A stretch of 59,276 bases of DNA from contig JBNGIO010006060.1 of the NCBI GenBank assembly GCA_049999805.1, positions 131,069 through 190,344 of the forward strand, read 5' to 3'. Shown here piece by piece: positions 1 through 12,200 of this stretch. The notes beneath the pieces were generated by a model that had not been told where the DNA came from, did no database searches, and saw only the letters and a list, made by a program, of their open reading frames with translations. Origin of the DNA: Folioceros fuciformis (lineage: Eukaryota > Anthocerotophyta > Anthocerotopsida > Anthocerotales). The position numbers were made by a program, and so were the translations under genes. How positions within the stretch are numbered: position 1 is the stretch's first letter; each line of letters opens with the position of its first letter.

Positions 1-3000
1 GCCAGCCACAGCCATGGCCATGGCCACGGCCGGCGGGCGCAAACAAAGAGACCAAGATATGAAAGAGCGAAAGCGGGAACAGTAGGCACGCTAGTGTATG
101 CAGTAGAAGTAGTAGTGTATGTGGAGTGTGGGGACAGTGCGGGCAGAATGGAGCACGCGAGCACGCCAGGCCGGGATATAAAACGGCGACTTGAACAGGA
201 AACGGGGCCCTCTCTTCCTTCCCCCCAGGTTGTTGCTGCTGCTGTTGCTGCGTCTTCGGCTGGCCTTGCTGCCTGGACCACAAGCCCCATCCCGTCCGAG
301 CCGAGCCGAGCCGAGCCGAGTGGAGCGGAGCCGAGAGAGAGAGAGAGACAGGGGCCTGCCCAGAGTCCCGACTCCCGAGACCACAGAGGAGCAGACCGCG
401 TGCGTGCCCTTCCCCTTCCCTTCGCCTCCTCCCTTGCCATGGCTTGCTGCGTGCTGCGTTTGCTCCTTCGGCACGGGTGTGCCTATCCCGATTCCCGCAT
501 GCTGCCCCAGATTCGACGCTACCCCTGTCAGGAGGCGGAGGGGAGTAGCCTGGGGCTTGCCCTTGCCCTTGCCCTTGCCCTTGCCCTTGCCCTTGCCCTT
601 GCCCTTGCCCTTGCCCTTGCCCTTGGTCACCACACTCTTAGGTTTTGGATGGCGCATCGCGCTCTTCTCGGGAAGAGAGCTGCCCAGCGTCACAGTTGTT
701 GCGTCGGGATAACTATGCGTGTACAGTACCTAGCGCGGCTACTAATTTGTGATTAGTCACTGACCACTGACAGGACGGGCGTAATTGTTTGTATTTGGAG
801 AAGAGCACACGTGCGGCCGGCAGGGAGTGCGGCAATCCAAGTGATGCAGGCAGGCAGGACAAAAAGGGGGCGGGGCAGCTTCATTGCTTCCCAAACAAAG
901 ACTGATGCTGCATGGCATTTAATTCCGGAGCAAGCACAACCAGCCCAGCCCTGCCCTGCCCTGCCCTGCCCTAATTTTGGAAGCCCTCCTCCGAGGCCAA
1001 ACCCGAGGGGAGGAGGGGATGTGTGTTTGTACTGTACTGTACATGAACATCATGTATGTATGTATGTATGTAGGAAGATACGTATGGTATCTACAAACAG
1101 TACGTGCCCCTTTCAGAGAGGAGGAGGAGGAGAAGGGGAAAGACTGGTACAGTCTATAGAGTACAGTACGGGGTGCACCGTACATAAAGGAGGTCCTATA
1201 CTTCTTCCAACTTCTGTAAATACATAGCCCAGCTCCTTCCAGTTGCCCGGTTGCCCGGTTGCCCGGTGGCCTGGCTCAGTTGTCCCGCCTCCACGTCGAT
1301 ACTAGTACATGTATGTATCCCACGCCAGACTTAGACTACACTAGAGTAGGCGGCACAAGAAGGCAGGCCAGGCCAGCTTTTACATGGCCCAAGTTTAGGG
1401 AGCGGCCCGCAGGGCCATACCAGCTTGGCACCTGGGAAGGAATGCCCCCACACAAGACCGTCATGATTGGGGAGGCTCTGCACCTGCACCTGCACCTGCG
1501 CCTGCACATGCAGACTGGTGACCGGCGACTGGCCCACCGGACATACCGGACACCGGACACCGGGCACCGGACACCATCCCGGGAGGAACATATCTAAAAC
1601 GCGTTCGCCATTGGGCCAAAGCGAAGGTGCTGTGCCCTGGCCCCTCGTCCTCGCTCCCTCGGCGGCGTGATCCTGGCCTGCTCCGCCCTGCCCAGGCCAG
1701 GCCAGGCCTGCCCAGGTTGGCGGCCTCCAGCCGTGGCGCCATGCTACTGGACACACACAGCTGGTCACGTGGCCCGAATCTTATCCTCCATCGCCATTCG
1801 TCCCTGCCCAAGTTGCCCTGCGTTTCTGTGGCCGTAATCTCGTTTGCCCTGCCATGTTTTGGTTTGCATGCCCGCCCGCACTATGTTTGGCACACACCGC
1901 TAATAACGTGTTAATTGAGGGAAGCGAGGGCAGTCCCCGGGGCCACGCCCATTGGCTCCGTGGCCTTGCTCCTTGCGCCTGCCTGTCATTGCACACGCCG
2001 CGTGAGGCGAAATTAGGAGAGGTGACCTGACCTCACCTCTCCTCACCTGACCTCGCCTGAGATTAGAACAAGAGGGCCAAGGCAAGCGCAAATCGCAACC
2101 TCTGCTCATCTCGCCTTCGGTAATACGGATGGATATGCACGCACTGCCCCAAGCCCAAGCCGGGAAGCCCGGTTGGCGACGCCGGACACGCCGCCCAATC
2201 ACACGCTCTTTGTCTAATCCCAGCATCAGAAGCTCCAGCGGCTCCACATGCCGCAGCAACAGCAGCAGCAGCAGCAGCAGCTGCCATCCATATTAGGTAG
2301 TCATCAGGTGACCAACCCCAGGCTGCTGCCTGCTACCGAACCCCCGGCTGCCTGCACTTCCCTGCCCTGATCTGCCCTGCCTTTCCCTGCCCTATCCTAT
2401 CACAGCTGCACGCCTCCTGCGACCACTCATACTTTACGGCCTGCACCACCGCCCGGAAATGGGGACCGGCTCACAAATTCTGGGATGGGATGAAATGGAA
2501 TGGAATGGGATGGGAAGGCCAATCCAACCCAGGCGTCGCACCTTGCGCTTGGCAAATGGCAACCAACCCCAGGCCGCCCCCAGCCTCCCAGCAAATGACC
2601 TCACCTTGCAGCCTTCCGCAAAAATTAGAATGGAAGGCGATATAAGTGGAATCCAACCCATTCCCGGATTTCAACCCGACTACCACACCACCACCCTTCA
2701 AAAAAGCTGACCACTTTAGGACATTCCCAAACACACATCCTCCAGGGGAAGGAGCGGCACGCTCACTGGCCGGGATGCCTGCTATTAAATGCATACTCTA
2801 AATACATTCCTACCTTTCTCTCCCTCCCTCCCCTCACTGTCTCCTCACACCCATTCCTCCCCAATCGACCTCTCTGTTCGGGTTCGGGAATCGGGAATCG
2901 GGCCCGATAGGGCCGCAGAACCCGCCCAGTGTCACAGTAACACTAGTTAGCGTTAAATTGTCCAATTACGCCACACGCCATTCGCTCTCCCGCCCCTACG

Positions 3001-3196
3001 GCCCCACAGCGGGCTCCACATTCCACTCACTCCTGCCCCACACAAAATAAAAAAAAATTGAGTCACCAATCGGCTGCCTTGGGGGTAACTCAAGCTCGCT
3101 TGCCAGAGCTCATCCCCTCTCGGCGAGACTTACACCAAAGTGGTGCACCACCAAGGCTCCACTTTGCTGCTGTTTTTGTGCTGCCTCCGCTGCACC
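1..3196. other. Gene-poor, low-complexity region
   Basis: I recognise no gene here. Several reading frames stay open, but they run through short tandem repeats and give low-complexity peptides such as alternating Leu-Ala, so I do not treat them as genes. Visible repeats include CTTGCC hexamers (556-625), CCCTG units (about 949-972), ATGT units (1051-1071), TTGCCCGG units (about 1243-1267), CACCTG units (about 1481-1507), ACCGGAC units (about 1548-1576), ACCTC/ACCTG units (about 2025-2056) and a CAG tract (2260-2281). The right end probably holds the 3' UTR of the minus-strand gene that ends at 3197. Confidence 0.6.
556..625. repeat. (CTTGCC)n hexanucleotide tandem repeat
   Basis: About 11-12 near-perfect copies of CTTGCC. 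In translation it gives Leu-Ala or Leu-Pro runs on one strand and Gly-Lys runs on the other, which explains the long open frames around it. No gene context supports translation. Confidence 0.95.
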
Positions 3197-4609
3197 TTAG
3201 TCAAGCTTCTTGGCCTCCGCATTCGCCAACTGAGCTGCCACCTTGCTTTCGTACTCTTTCGAGTACTCGCCAGCGCTGAAGGCGTGCCGCTGGAGGACTG
3301 CGAACAATGCCATCTCCACGCACACCAGTAGGTTTTGGTACGCCTCCTCGATCTGGTTCACTTCCAACCATATGTGATCGGTGCGGATTATGTCCCCGGC
3401 GGCCAGTAGTTGCAAAACCACACCCTGCACCACATGACAAGCCCCCATTTCTGGTCACTGCCTGCTACCGCTCCACAACTAGCATCACAGGGACGGGCCT
3501 CGTCAACACCAACAGTACCTGCCAGAAGGAGAAGAATACCACACCCTTGATGCAGATGAACTTGGCCAGCGGGTTGTGCGGCGCCAACTCCTTGTGGAAC
3601 AGGTGGTAGAAAACCACCAGTGAGTACATGGCCAGGGACACTGATAAGTTCAGGCTGATGCTTATTATCCAAGTTATTGCTCCCTCATACCACCCTAGCA
3701 GCTGCAACACGATCATCACTGCAGAAAGGATCGGCCTTATGATGATGAACTGCCATGTCCACCACTGGATCAGCCTCAAGTTCTTCTGATTCAGGGGCGC
3801 TTCACGAGCCTGCCACAAATTTAATAGTGCACCACCCAGTTACCACATGCCCTCTTCACTTCAAGACCATCCCTTGCTTCACCTCCTCAACGACATCACC
3901 ACCACGGAGGGGACTCACCACAAACAGTGTAAGGGGAAAAGAGTTGTGAATCACGCGCCCCTTTATCTCATCAGGAATTATGTTTTTGCTCACCGAGATG
4001 CCCATGTAGCTGTACATGAGATACAAAAAGGCTGCAATCACCTGCCCCATGCCAACATCACACTTCACTGTCAGAAATGCACTCCCCTGCATGACGCACA
4101 TCACCTCACTCAAACCAATCACTCTCAATTCCGCCTGCATACATCCACCAAAACCTCCCAACATACGACAGAGACGGTGAGAAAACAAGCACAAATCGGC
4201 AAGCACACACACACACACACACACAGTAAACGAGCCGTGATGCAAAACACACAAAAAAACAATCAACTTCACGTTCGGGAAGGAAGGAAAAGAGGGAAAT
4301 TAAAACACGAACTATAGCCTCGTAGCACTCCTTGATGGCATCCAAAAATGTGAACAGTGCCTCGCTGCCGGTGATCTCCACCAAGCCAAAGAAGGAGTTG
4401 ACAGCGTAAATCGGGGCCATGAGCACGATCACGATAATAGCCTTCTGTTCCTGTGGATTCTTCCAGAACAGCAAGTGTTGGGACACCAGTGTCGAGGTTA
4501 GATGCAGGGAGAGCATGGTGCAAAAACCCGCCGCCGCCAGGGTGATGGTCCGCATGTCCCATTGCAAATTCTGAAACACGTCCATCTTGCCGCTCCCAAC
4601 TTCAAACAA
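3197..4609 (-). CDS. LAZ1-like DUF300 / organic solute transporter alpha-type membrane protein
   Basis: Predicted polytopic membrane protein of the OSTalpha/TMEM184/LAZ1 (DUF300) family. Plant LAZ1 proteins act at the tonoplast in vacuole integrity and brassinosteroid-linked signalling. Four exons join in frame: 4609-4313, 4041-3919, 3809-3519 and 3424-3197, giving 312 residues. Family landmarks in order are KECYEAI, the FLYLMYSYMGIS helix, WWTWQFIIIRPI, YSLVVFYHLFHKELAPH, LAKFICIKGVVFFSFWQ and WLEVNQIEEAYQNLLVCVEM. The membrane core is complete, but the protein is at the short end for plants because it lacks a long cytosolic C-terminal tail. A second in-frame Met lies 8 codons downstream (4585) and could be the true start. 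Intron 1 (4312-4042) carries a CA microsatellite. The family call is firm; the transported substrate is unknown. Confidence 0.92.
4204..4225. repeat. (CA)n microsatellite in an intron
   Basis: About 11 CA units inside the first intron of the LAZ1-like gene. It is a simple repeat likely to be length-polymorphic. Confidence 0.95.
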
Positions 4610-5209
4610 CGGATCGAGCTAACAATCCACCTCTGCCGATCAGTCCCCAGCTTGCTGCCTGCTCTTCACTACTACCCCGGCGCCTTTGTCGTGCAGCGCA
4701 ACGATTCGAGGCCGGAAGACTGAGTTATACACTCAACACTGTTAACACGGCCATGGAGCCAAGCTAGGCCTTCCACCATCCACATGGCAAACCTGGAACC
4801 CCCTTCACCTAACAGATATTCCTCTCTCTTTCTCTCAATCGCCGAATTGGAGCAAGCATCTCGGTTAACTGATATTAATCGAAGATATTTTCAAGATCGC
4901 ACTTCCGGTATGTAATACACGCTCACTTTCTCTTTCTGTCGGAAACAGATGCGCTTTGACCTTTATCGGGGAACCTCCTTTTGTTGCTTATCCTTCCTGC
5001 CTTAGCTAGCACACCATTACGAGAGGGGGGTGCAAACCGCGCCTTCTCTCCCTGCTTATCGGGTCCAACACGAGTGCCACAAGAAAAGGAGTCCATTCCC
5101 GGTACTGGATTTTTCCAAGTGCAACATAATCTCACTTCGTCAAGCTCAACTGACGTTACTTCTACATGAATGTTTATCTACAGCAAAACATGCGTGATGA
5201 AGCAGCATT
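4610..5209. other. Intergenic: LAZ1-like promoter and CSN5 3' flank
   Basis: About 600 bp between two minus-strand genes. I see no coding frame with homology and no clear motif. The part next to 4610 should contain the LAZ1-like promoter and 5' UTR, and the part next to 5209 the CSN5 3' UTR. Confidence 0.5.
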
Positions 5210-6934
5210 CTATGATTCCACCATAGGCTCAGGTCCCAGAGAATCGAACGCTAATGAAGACGGTGCCAGTGCAGATGTCGGTGTCACAGAATTGAAGACA
5301 ATGTCCTTGATTACCTGGCTCAGTCACATGTCCACCGGATAAGATTAAAACAGCCACGAGATGAAAGTGCTGAACAAGGCATGACACACTGCATGGAAGG
5401 CGTGCTTGTCAGACAGCACTAACCTGTGACATCAGGCCATGCACCTGCTCAACAGTTATTTTAGAGCTATCCTTCGTGATCTTCGCCAGCTGCGACTCTT
5501 CCTGTTTAGAACAAACAACGACCCTTGAGGTTTGTAAACAGCTAGCTGCATGGCAGCCTCCCTCACAGCTGAGACCGAGGAGATAAAACCCATTCCCCGT
5601 ACCTCTTTCTTTCTCTGGGTTGGCATGAAAAAGCTACCCATGCGCCCTGAATGTGCTAGTTGGCTTTCGGCCTGTTCTAACTTCTCCGCTGCGAAACACA
5701 CCGTCACGTAAATGTCCCTTCAACAACCAGGTGGACTGACATTGCAATCTCTTACGGATAACCACGGCAACAAACTCACCTAAATCTGAAACCTGTCCAG
5801 CAGTGTAGTCTCGGTTGCCTAGGAGAGGGGAGGATGAAAGCGTGTTCACCCAGTACTTGTTCCAAAGTAGGTCCAGGAGATGAGAGTCTAAAGAGGACTT
5901 GAAGTAGGTTATGTCCAAAGGGTAATACTGTAACAACCACACGGCGAACGTCGTGCATGAGAACGCCGATCGCAACCTGCCTTCATGTGCTTGTGAAATC
6001 AGAAATGGTATATACCTGCTTGCAGTGAACTCCGAAGTCCTCAATCTTGTTCAGTGGTATCGTTTGATACTCGGAAGCAGGCTCATCTGGAGGCTTGTAA
6101 CCCTTTGGATATGTCCTAAAAGCGCCGATCTCCACTTTCCCTGCTGACACAGTTCTTGTAGGATCTATGACAACCGCCAGAAATGGATCCTGATATTGCT
6201 GGCTCGTCATTTGTGTTAACACATCGATTCCCGACAGCCAACATCCATACCCTGGATGAGAATGATACCACCCCACGACATTCTCCAGCCTCCCAACCTG
6301 CCCACACAACCAAGACAGTCCCTTGGTCAGCATCACACGCTGCTAGTGGGCTGTAACCAAGACAAGACAAAGTTTTGTGCCAGCTCTGCATGTTCATCGG
6401 CTCCTCCAGGAAGCCCCACGCGAAGCTGCATAATCTGCCAAATTGCCTCACACCATCTGTGCCCTAGTCACCTTGGCATACTTCTTGCTTCTACCAGAGC
6501 TACCAAATTGCCCCAGTCCGAGGAGAAGGAGAAGAAAAAATAGGCACCTGCTTGTTGGCCTGCGAGTACTCCACCATATACTCGTAAGCATCATCCTGCG
6601 GATTGACCCTAGTTTCCGTGCCCTCTACAGGCAACGCGAACGCATCCATGACAATTATGGTGCTGCCGTCTGTTTTGCCCTGCATGAGCCCCATGACCTC
6701 AATGGTGCCCCCTGACCGTGCATGGACGACCATCTTGAGGAGGGCCAGCGCTGAGATCTTGACGTTCTTGAAAAAGTGGGGGTCCCCGATCCACGGCTTC
6801 TGCTGCTGGATGGTGGCCTGCACTGCCTCATCGTACTCGAAAACAGCGTCCGAGTCTGCCGCGGCGGCGTCCTTGATGTTATTCTCCAGCTCCCATGTCT
6901 GCCGCGCGACTCCAGCAGAGGTGGAGGCCTCCAT
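5210..6934 (-). CDS. CSN5: COP9 signalosome subunit 5 (JAMM deneddylase)
   Basis: Catalytic subunit of the COP9 signalosome, a zinc metalloprotease that removes NEDD8/RUB from cullins and so controls cullin-RING ubiquitin ligases. Six exons join in frame: 6934-6548, 6297-6016, 5927-5780, 5688-5603, 5501-5424 and 5314-5210, giving 361 residues, close to the usual plant length of about 357. The MPN+/JAMM motif is intact: Glu in [12 protein letters not shown], then [14 protein letters not shown] with both His ligands, the Ser and the Asp. Other landmarks are [40 protein letters not shown] and the helical C-terminus ending VIKDIVFNS plus a short tail. The start MEASTS is the first in-frame ATG and matches plant CSN5 starts. 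It is divergent from the plastid zinc-ribbon gene at 7713. Confidence 0.98.
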
Positions 6935-7712
6935 CGACCCCAAACCCCCACCACCAGACCTCAATTAACTCACAGCCTAGAAGGAGGACGCATTGAGCAC
7001 CTCCTGGTGCCCTGCCCGTAATTTCCTCGTCCTGCACAGTATCTTTGCTACCGCCTGAGGAAGCTCTGGCGACAGTCCCGGCTCCGGGGTCGTTAACGTA
7101 ACGCGCCTCACGCACACAACCCACTGTCAAGTTAACGGCTTGACCTCCTCTCTATTGTTTAAAGTTGCGCCATGTTGGCGAAACATCTTTCCCTTATCCG
7201 CATCGAGGGGCATATCTTCCCTGGCGGGCGAGCGTTTGATTTTGCGGATTGCCGAACAATTCCTGGCTGGTTGCATCCCTACACTGCTCACGTCCGGCGC
7301 AGTCGGATTCCTCTCCGGCGTCACGCGCTGCTGACACTGGGGATTTTTCACTCTTCTCTGATGTTGAAAATTGTCGAATTCATGAGCGTATTTGTAGGCG
7401 AAATTCAGTGTTGCTCCTCTCGTGCAGTCTGGCGTGCTTGCAATTCAGGGCGGGATGTAGCGAGGCTGGGCTCAGAAACTCTACAGTAGACTGATGGTTA
7501 GCTGAGATTGTTGGCTGGCATTTTGGAGCGACGGTAAGGTCCTATTCCTGTTGCGCACTTGTTTTGCTTGTGTGGATATCGTTGGTGCTTCGGATGTGTA
7601 CAAGGGATGGAGTGAGTTTAGGGCCAAGGCTCATGAGCCTCCCGTGCTGGTACAGAACAAGCAACGCGTGACGCCTGGTTGCCTCCAGGGAGGAGGGAGT
7701 TCCGTGGCAGGT
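6935..7712. promoter_or_regulatory. Divergent intergenic region between CSN5 and the zinc-ribbon gene
   Basis: About 780 bp between two gene starts facing away from each other, so it must hold both promoters and 5' UTRs. A frame upstream of 7713 stays open from 7551 but has no earlier ATG. I see no clear TATA box or known element. Confidence 0.45.
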
Positions 7713-8994
7713 ATGATGGCTCTCTCCATGGGCGTGAGCTGGCAGAAATTGGGGCATTGCAGAGCAGCATTCGGTGGATTTGGGGACAGGCATGGCCCTC
7801 AGGAAAGCTGTTTCTCTGTGAACCGCTCTCTGAAGCAAATAGTCCAAGCTAGGGCTTTGAGGGTGACGCTCTTAGGAAGGGGAGCTGTTATTGCTGCTAT
7901 AAAAGGCAGATCACAATCTGCATTTGTGACACCTGGCAGTAGCTTTTTCGGTTGCAATGCGTTGCGGGGGGTACTGCTGTACACACCGCTGCCTGTGCTT
8001 AAGAGCACAACTGTGTACAGGGTAGTAAGAGCTCAAGTACGGTTGGATCCAGGAGGTGGTGGACCAGATGAAAATGGAATCGGTCGAATTGTTTTCAATC
8101 TGGCCTTCGCAGGGGGATTGACTTATTTGACACTGACTGGCAAGCTAGGATGGGTTTTCGATGCGATCATCTCCCTCTGGGTGTGTTTCCTTTCTCAAAA
8201 GAGTGTGAAAGTCTCATTGTGTGAACATGGTGGGAGGAACGTTGTGTGCTCTCTACCCCAGTCTGTATTTGGCTAAGCCTTTTGCGTGATTGCCTTTCAG
8301 CTCTTAGCGGCGATTTTACCAATCGTGGGAGTTGTGGCCTTCCTATGGTTTGCCGAGCGGGAGATCGTTAGAGGGGCTGTGAGTTCCATCTTACATTACT
8401 ACTTGTGTCCCTGCTTTTTTTCTCTTGGCCCTTGCTGTCATTTTTTTGGATTCTGACCTTTCCTGCCGATCTGCAGTGCCCCAATTGTGGGAATGAGTTC
8501 CAAGTCTTCGAGTAAGGGTTGACACCTCATCTGTTCCTCGGTTTTGACGCCTGTCTGCGGTAGTTACCTGAGCAAATTGGTTGTCATAGGTTTACGGTGA
8601 AGGACGGTGACCAACGATGCCCATTTTGCAACCAACCATTCAAAGGTAGGTGCTTACATCCAAGTGTCGGAGACCAGTGTGGATGGCTTGTCCGACAGTC
8701 TCCTGCATTTTCTTTTCCTCTCTAACTTTGTTGTGCATGTGCAGTTGAAAACAAGCAGTTTGTACGAGAAGGTCCTCAATTTTCTGATCGACAACAGTAC
8801 GGTGGTTTCAATCCTTTTGGTTTTGGACGACGGAGTCCAGGCAAAGACACAAAAGGTACTAAGAGTAGCATGCTCTCTATGAGGCCCCCTTCTTCTTACT
8901 AACTAGATTTGTACGGAAGACCTGACCCAACTGTTCATCAGATCCACCTGGAGTCATTGTAGACATCGAAGCGGAGGTGAAGGACAGGGATTGA
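7713..8994 (+). CDS. Plastid-type membrane protein with C-terminal zinc ribbon (unnamed)
   Basis: I do not recognise a named family. Six exons join in frame: 7713-8180, 8301-8378, 8477-8511, 8590-8645, 8745-8855 and 8942-8994, giving 266 residues. The first 110 or so residues are rich in Ser, Arg and Ala, like a chloroplast transit peptide (inference). Two hydrophobic segments follow: RIVFNLAFAGGLTYLTL and LLAAILPIVGVVAFLWF. Next come a CPNCGNEF knuckle and an RCPFCNQPF knuckle, together a four-Cys zinc ribbon, then a Gly/Phe-rich linker and an acidic end (IVDIEAEVKDRD). The layout suggests a plastid membrane protein exposing a zinc ribbon to the stroma, perhaps for complex assembly. That role is a guess. 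The exon structure is well supported because every junction keeps frame. Confidence 0.8.
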
Positions 8995-9281
8995 GAATTT
9001 CTCGGTTACTATTGTCTGCTTTGATGAGAAATTCTGAGTGGCCTGATGAATGGTGATCATGGCTCTTATCTACCACCTATGTAGGTAGCGTCTTTTGAAC
9101 CACGACGTGCCCTTCCGACATCCCTTTCGCCCACTGGGTTTTGCAAGGAGCTGCCTGCCCAAAGAGGCGCAGAACGTACTAGGCCTCGTTGTTTGGGACA
9201 GCATACATGGGATGATGCTCAGTGATGTCTGTTTCACTGTGAAGCTCTTCAAATCCCCACTTTCTTAGGAAACATACCCTG

Positions 9282-12200
9282 TCAACCTGCTTCACTGGAT
9301 TTGGTGTAATCTGTAGACTGCAGCGTGGATTGCGTTGGCTTGTCTGTATCAGTTACATGAATGTCGATCAAGTGATTCAAGGAGTTGGCTGCCTCGATTG
9401 GTTGGATTTCGTTTTCTGTTGAAGTTGGCTGCATGGGTTGGATTCGCTGTCCTGTTAAAGCAGGCGGTGTCTCCGTGTCTGGAGGTCTAGGGCCGAGAAT
9501 AGATACCATTGTGTCGTAGAACTGCCGTTCATCGAGTGGTTTTGTGATGTAGCCGTCCATTCCAGAATCCTCACACTTGAAACGATTGGCACCAAATACA
9601 TCAGCTGTCAACGCAACGATGGCGAGCCTGTCCAACTTGTTGGGTCGTGCTCGCGTCTTTATCCCCGTTGATCCCCCAAGTTCTCCTCGAGCCTCCAGGG
9701 CGCGGATCCTCTCGGTGGCTTCAAAGCTGTTACGAACGAAGAGAACAAGTTGTTAAGCTTGAACAGTGTCATCGCATGAACAGGAGAATTCAGAGAAATA
9801 TCTTACCCATCCATCTCAGGCATCTGGATGTCCATCAAAACCGCATCGAAGTCTCTCGACTCTTTCAACTTGTCGATGGCACGCTGGCCGCCATCTACCG
9901 CAACAGCGGCAGCTGCGTAGCGTTCGAGCATTCGTTTTGCGACAAGACGATTCACCATGTTGTCGTCCACCACCTGAAACCGGCAGTGTGGATCAGGGTA
10001 AGAAAAGGTTCGCCCCAGCGGCAGTTGGCTGCGGGATGGTATGAGNNNNNNNNNNNNNNNNNNNNNNNNNNNNNNNNNNNNNNNNNNNNNNNNNNNNNNN
10101 NNNNNNNNNNNNNNNNNNNNNNNNNNNNNNNNNNNNNNNNNNNNNCTTGACAGACACCTTCTCCAAGGTGGCTGCCCTAGATAGTGGTGGCCGTTCTTGA
10201 TGCGCAGGACTAGTTACCTGCAGACACAAACGAGTGCAGCTGATGAATCAGTGTTTCCTCTGCTGTAGATTGTGGCTCCGATAAGGTTAGAATTCTCACC
10301 TGTGCCAAGGATGCCACAAGGGTCGACACCTTAACAGGTTTGAATAACCTACTTGCAAATCCCATCTGCTCCAATTCAGAGTCTTGATGTTCAGCTTTAC
10401 AGCTAAGAAGGATCATGCAGGGTAGCTGTCCCACCTTCATATCTTCTGAAGATTTTTCTTTGGCCAAGTACCGAGCATCACCGGGCTTATGGCTCTGTAG
10501 AAACCTACCCAGCTCTAGGCCAGTGTTCTTTCCGAAGGCGTCCACATCTACCTGAATCACAGAACTGACTCAGGCCAGACTTTACTTAGCTCACCAGACC
10601 TGATGATAGAACCTCGACAACTCGTGCACAAAGTCTCTGAGCTTGAAAAACTCACGAGGATGACCTCGCATCTGCCAGCTGGAGAGCAGATCTGATTCGA
10701 ACCAGTGCTGGAAGGCTGTCCAGTTTCCGTTCTGCACGAGAAATTCAGAGAAATCGGTTTCCCGGCTCCAAGGGGCGAAAGTTCATCATCAGCGTTCGCC
10801 GATTGGCTCTGGCCCACAACTCGTGTGCGCGTTCGTGCTGGTGAAGGACACGGGCTGTGATCCCTGTAAACGTTGTCTGATGCTTCCCATGATCCCCTCG
10901 GCACATCCACGTTAAAAGAATCGGGTGTCGTTTGTTTTGAAGGCCTCCTGGATACATAAACCTGAAGGCTTTGAGCCAGACTGGCAAGGTGGTCAGGTGG
11001 GATTTCCATGTCCAGGAACCTTCGATAGTAATCACCGACAAAGTCGACAACCCGATTTGGCTCCCCCACTGAGTAACATACGATGCCCAATTTCCTGAGT
11101 AAAGTTTGCATCACCTGGAAAGCTCGCAGTCGTCATGAGAACAACATCATCTGTTGCGAAAGCATAGATACACAGCCAACGAAGGAAGAGAGACTTACAA
11201 TTCGTCGCAACGGAATGCCATCAACAAGCGCGATGGTTTTGCCCTGAATGCCAGCAAGTGCACCAGGGTCGACACCATAGTTCCTGGTCACGTCACTGGC
11301 CACTCCCTCCTTGGGGACATTCAACTTGACCACAAACTCAAATGTGGTTCCCACTCCAAGGCGAGTGACATACTTCAAATCTCCACCCATCATGTTGACC
11401 TGAAGTTGTCCTACACTCATCAGAACAACCCATCGAGCCGAATTGCAAACGCAGATTAAGCTTCCACTCTGACCACTTACAATTTGGCGAGAGATCGATA
11501 AACCGATACCGGTACCACCATACTTACGTGACGTACCGCTGTCTGCCTACAAACACAGCCCCATCAGACTCCGTCCAGGAGTCAAATCATACACCTCTAT
11601 GTTGAGAGCCATCCAAGATACCTGCATGAAAGGCTGAAATATCCGAATTTGAGCATCTGCAGCGATTCCAGTGCCGGTGTCCTCACAAACAACGAGTAAA
11701 CGCACACTCCGCTCCTGGTCAGCGGCTGGATCAGATGCAGCATGCGCCAGCAGAATATCGATGCCGCTTTGATCAGCATTCCCCGCGCCTGGATAATTGG
11801 AGCTCATGCTTGTTCTCGAGCTTTCAGTTGTGCGTATGGCACGAGGGCGCCTTGCCTTGAAGCCCTTTGGGCTCACATCACTTTTCGCACTCGTGGCTTG
11901 GCTGCTTGTTCCTTTGGGGCTCACCTCAGGACTGGCAGAACCATGCACAGCGAAGCTGTGCTCACAACGTGATCCGGGGCTCCGGCTGTAGTCCCTGGAG
12001 CCAGGAGAGGTTTTGGATCTGTTGAGAATGTAGTTCCAGCTGTTCCGACTATCGGCAGCTTCCACCCCACTCAGCGAGTCATAAAACAACAGCGTTGGGT
12101 CCCCTGTTATTGAACTTGATTCCTGAGAGTCGGTTCCGAAGGAATGGTGGAAATTTATGGGGATGTCGATGGTGACTCGAGAGACGTAATCCGAAGAGCC

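Noticed and set aside
91-756. Long overlapping open frames on both strands with Leu-Ala, Leu-Pro and Gly-Lys runs
   Set aside because: They are produced by the CTTGCC and GCCGA repeats. There is no homology and all frames stay open at once.
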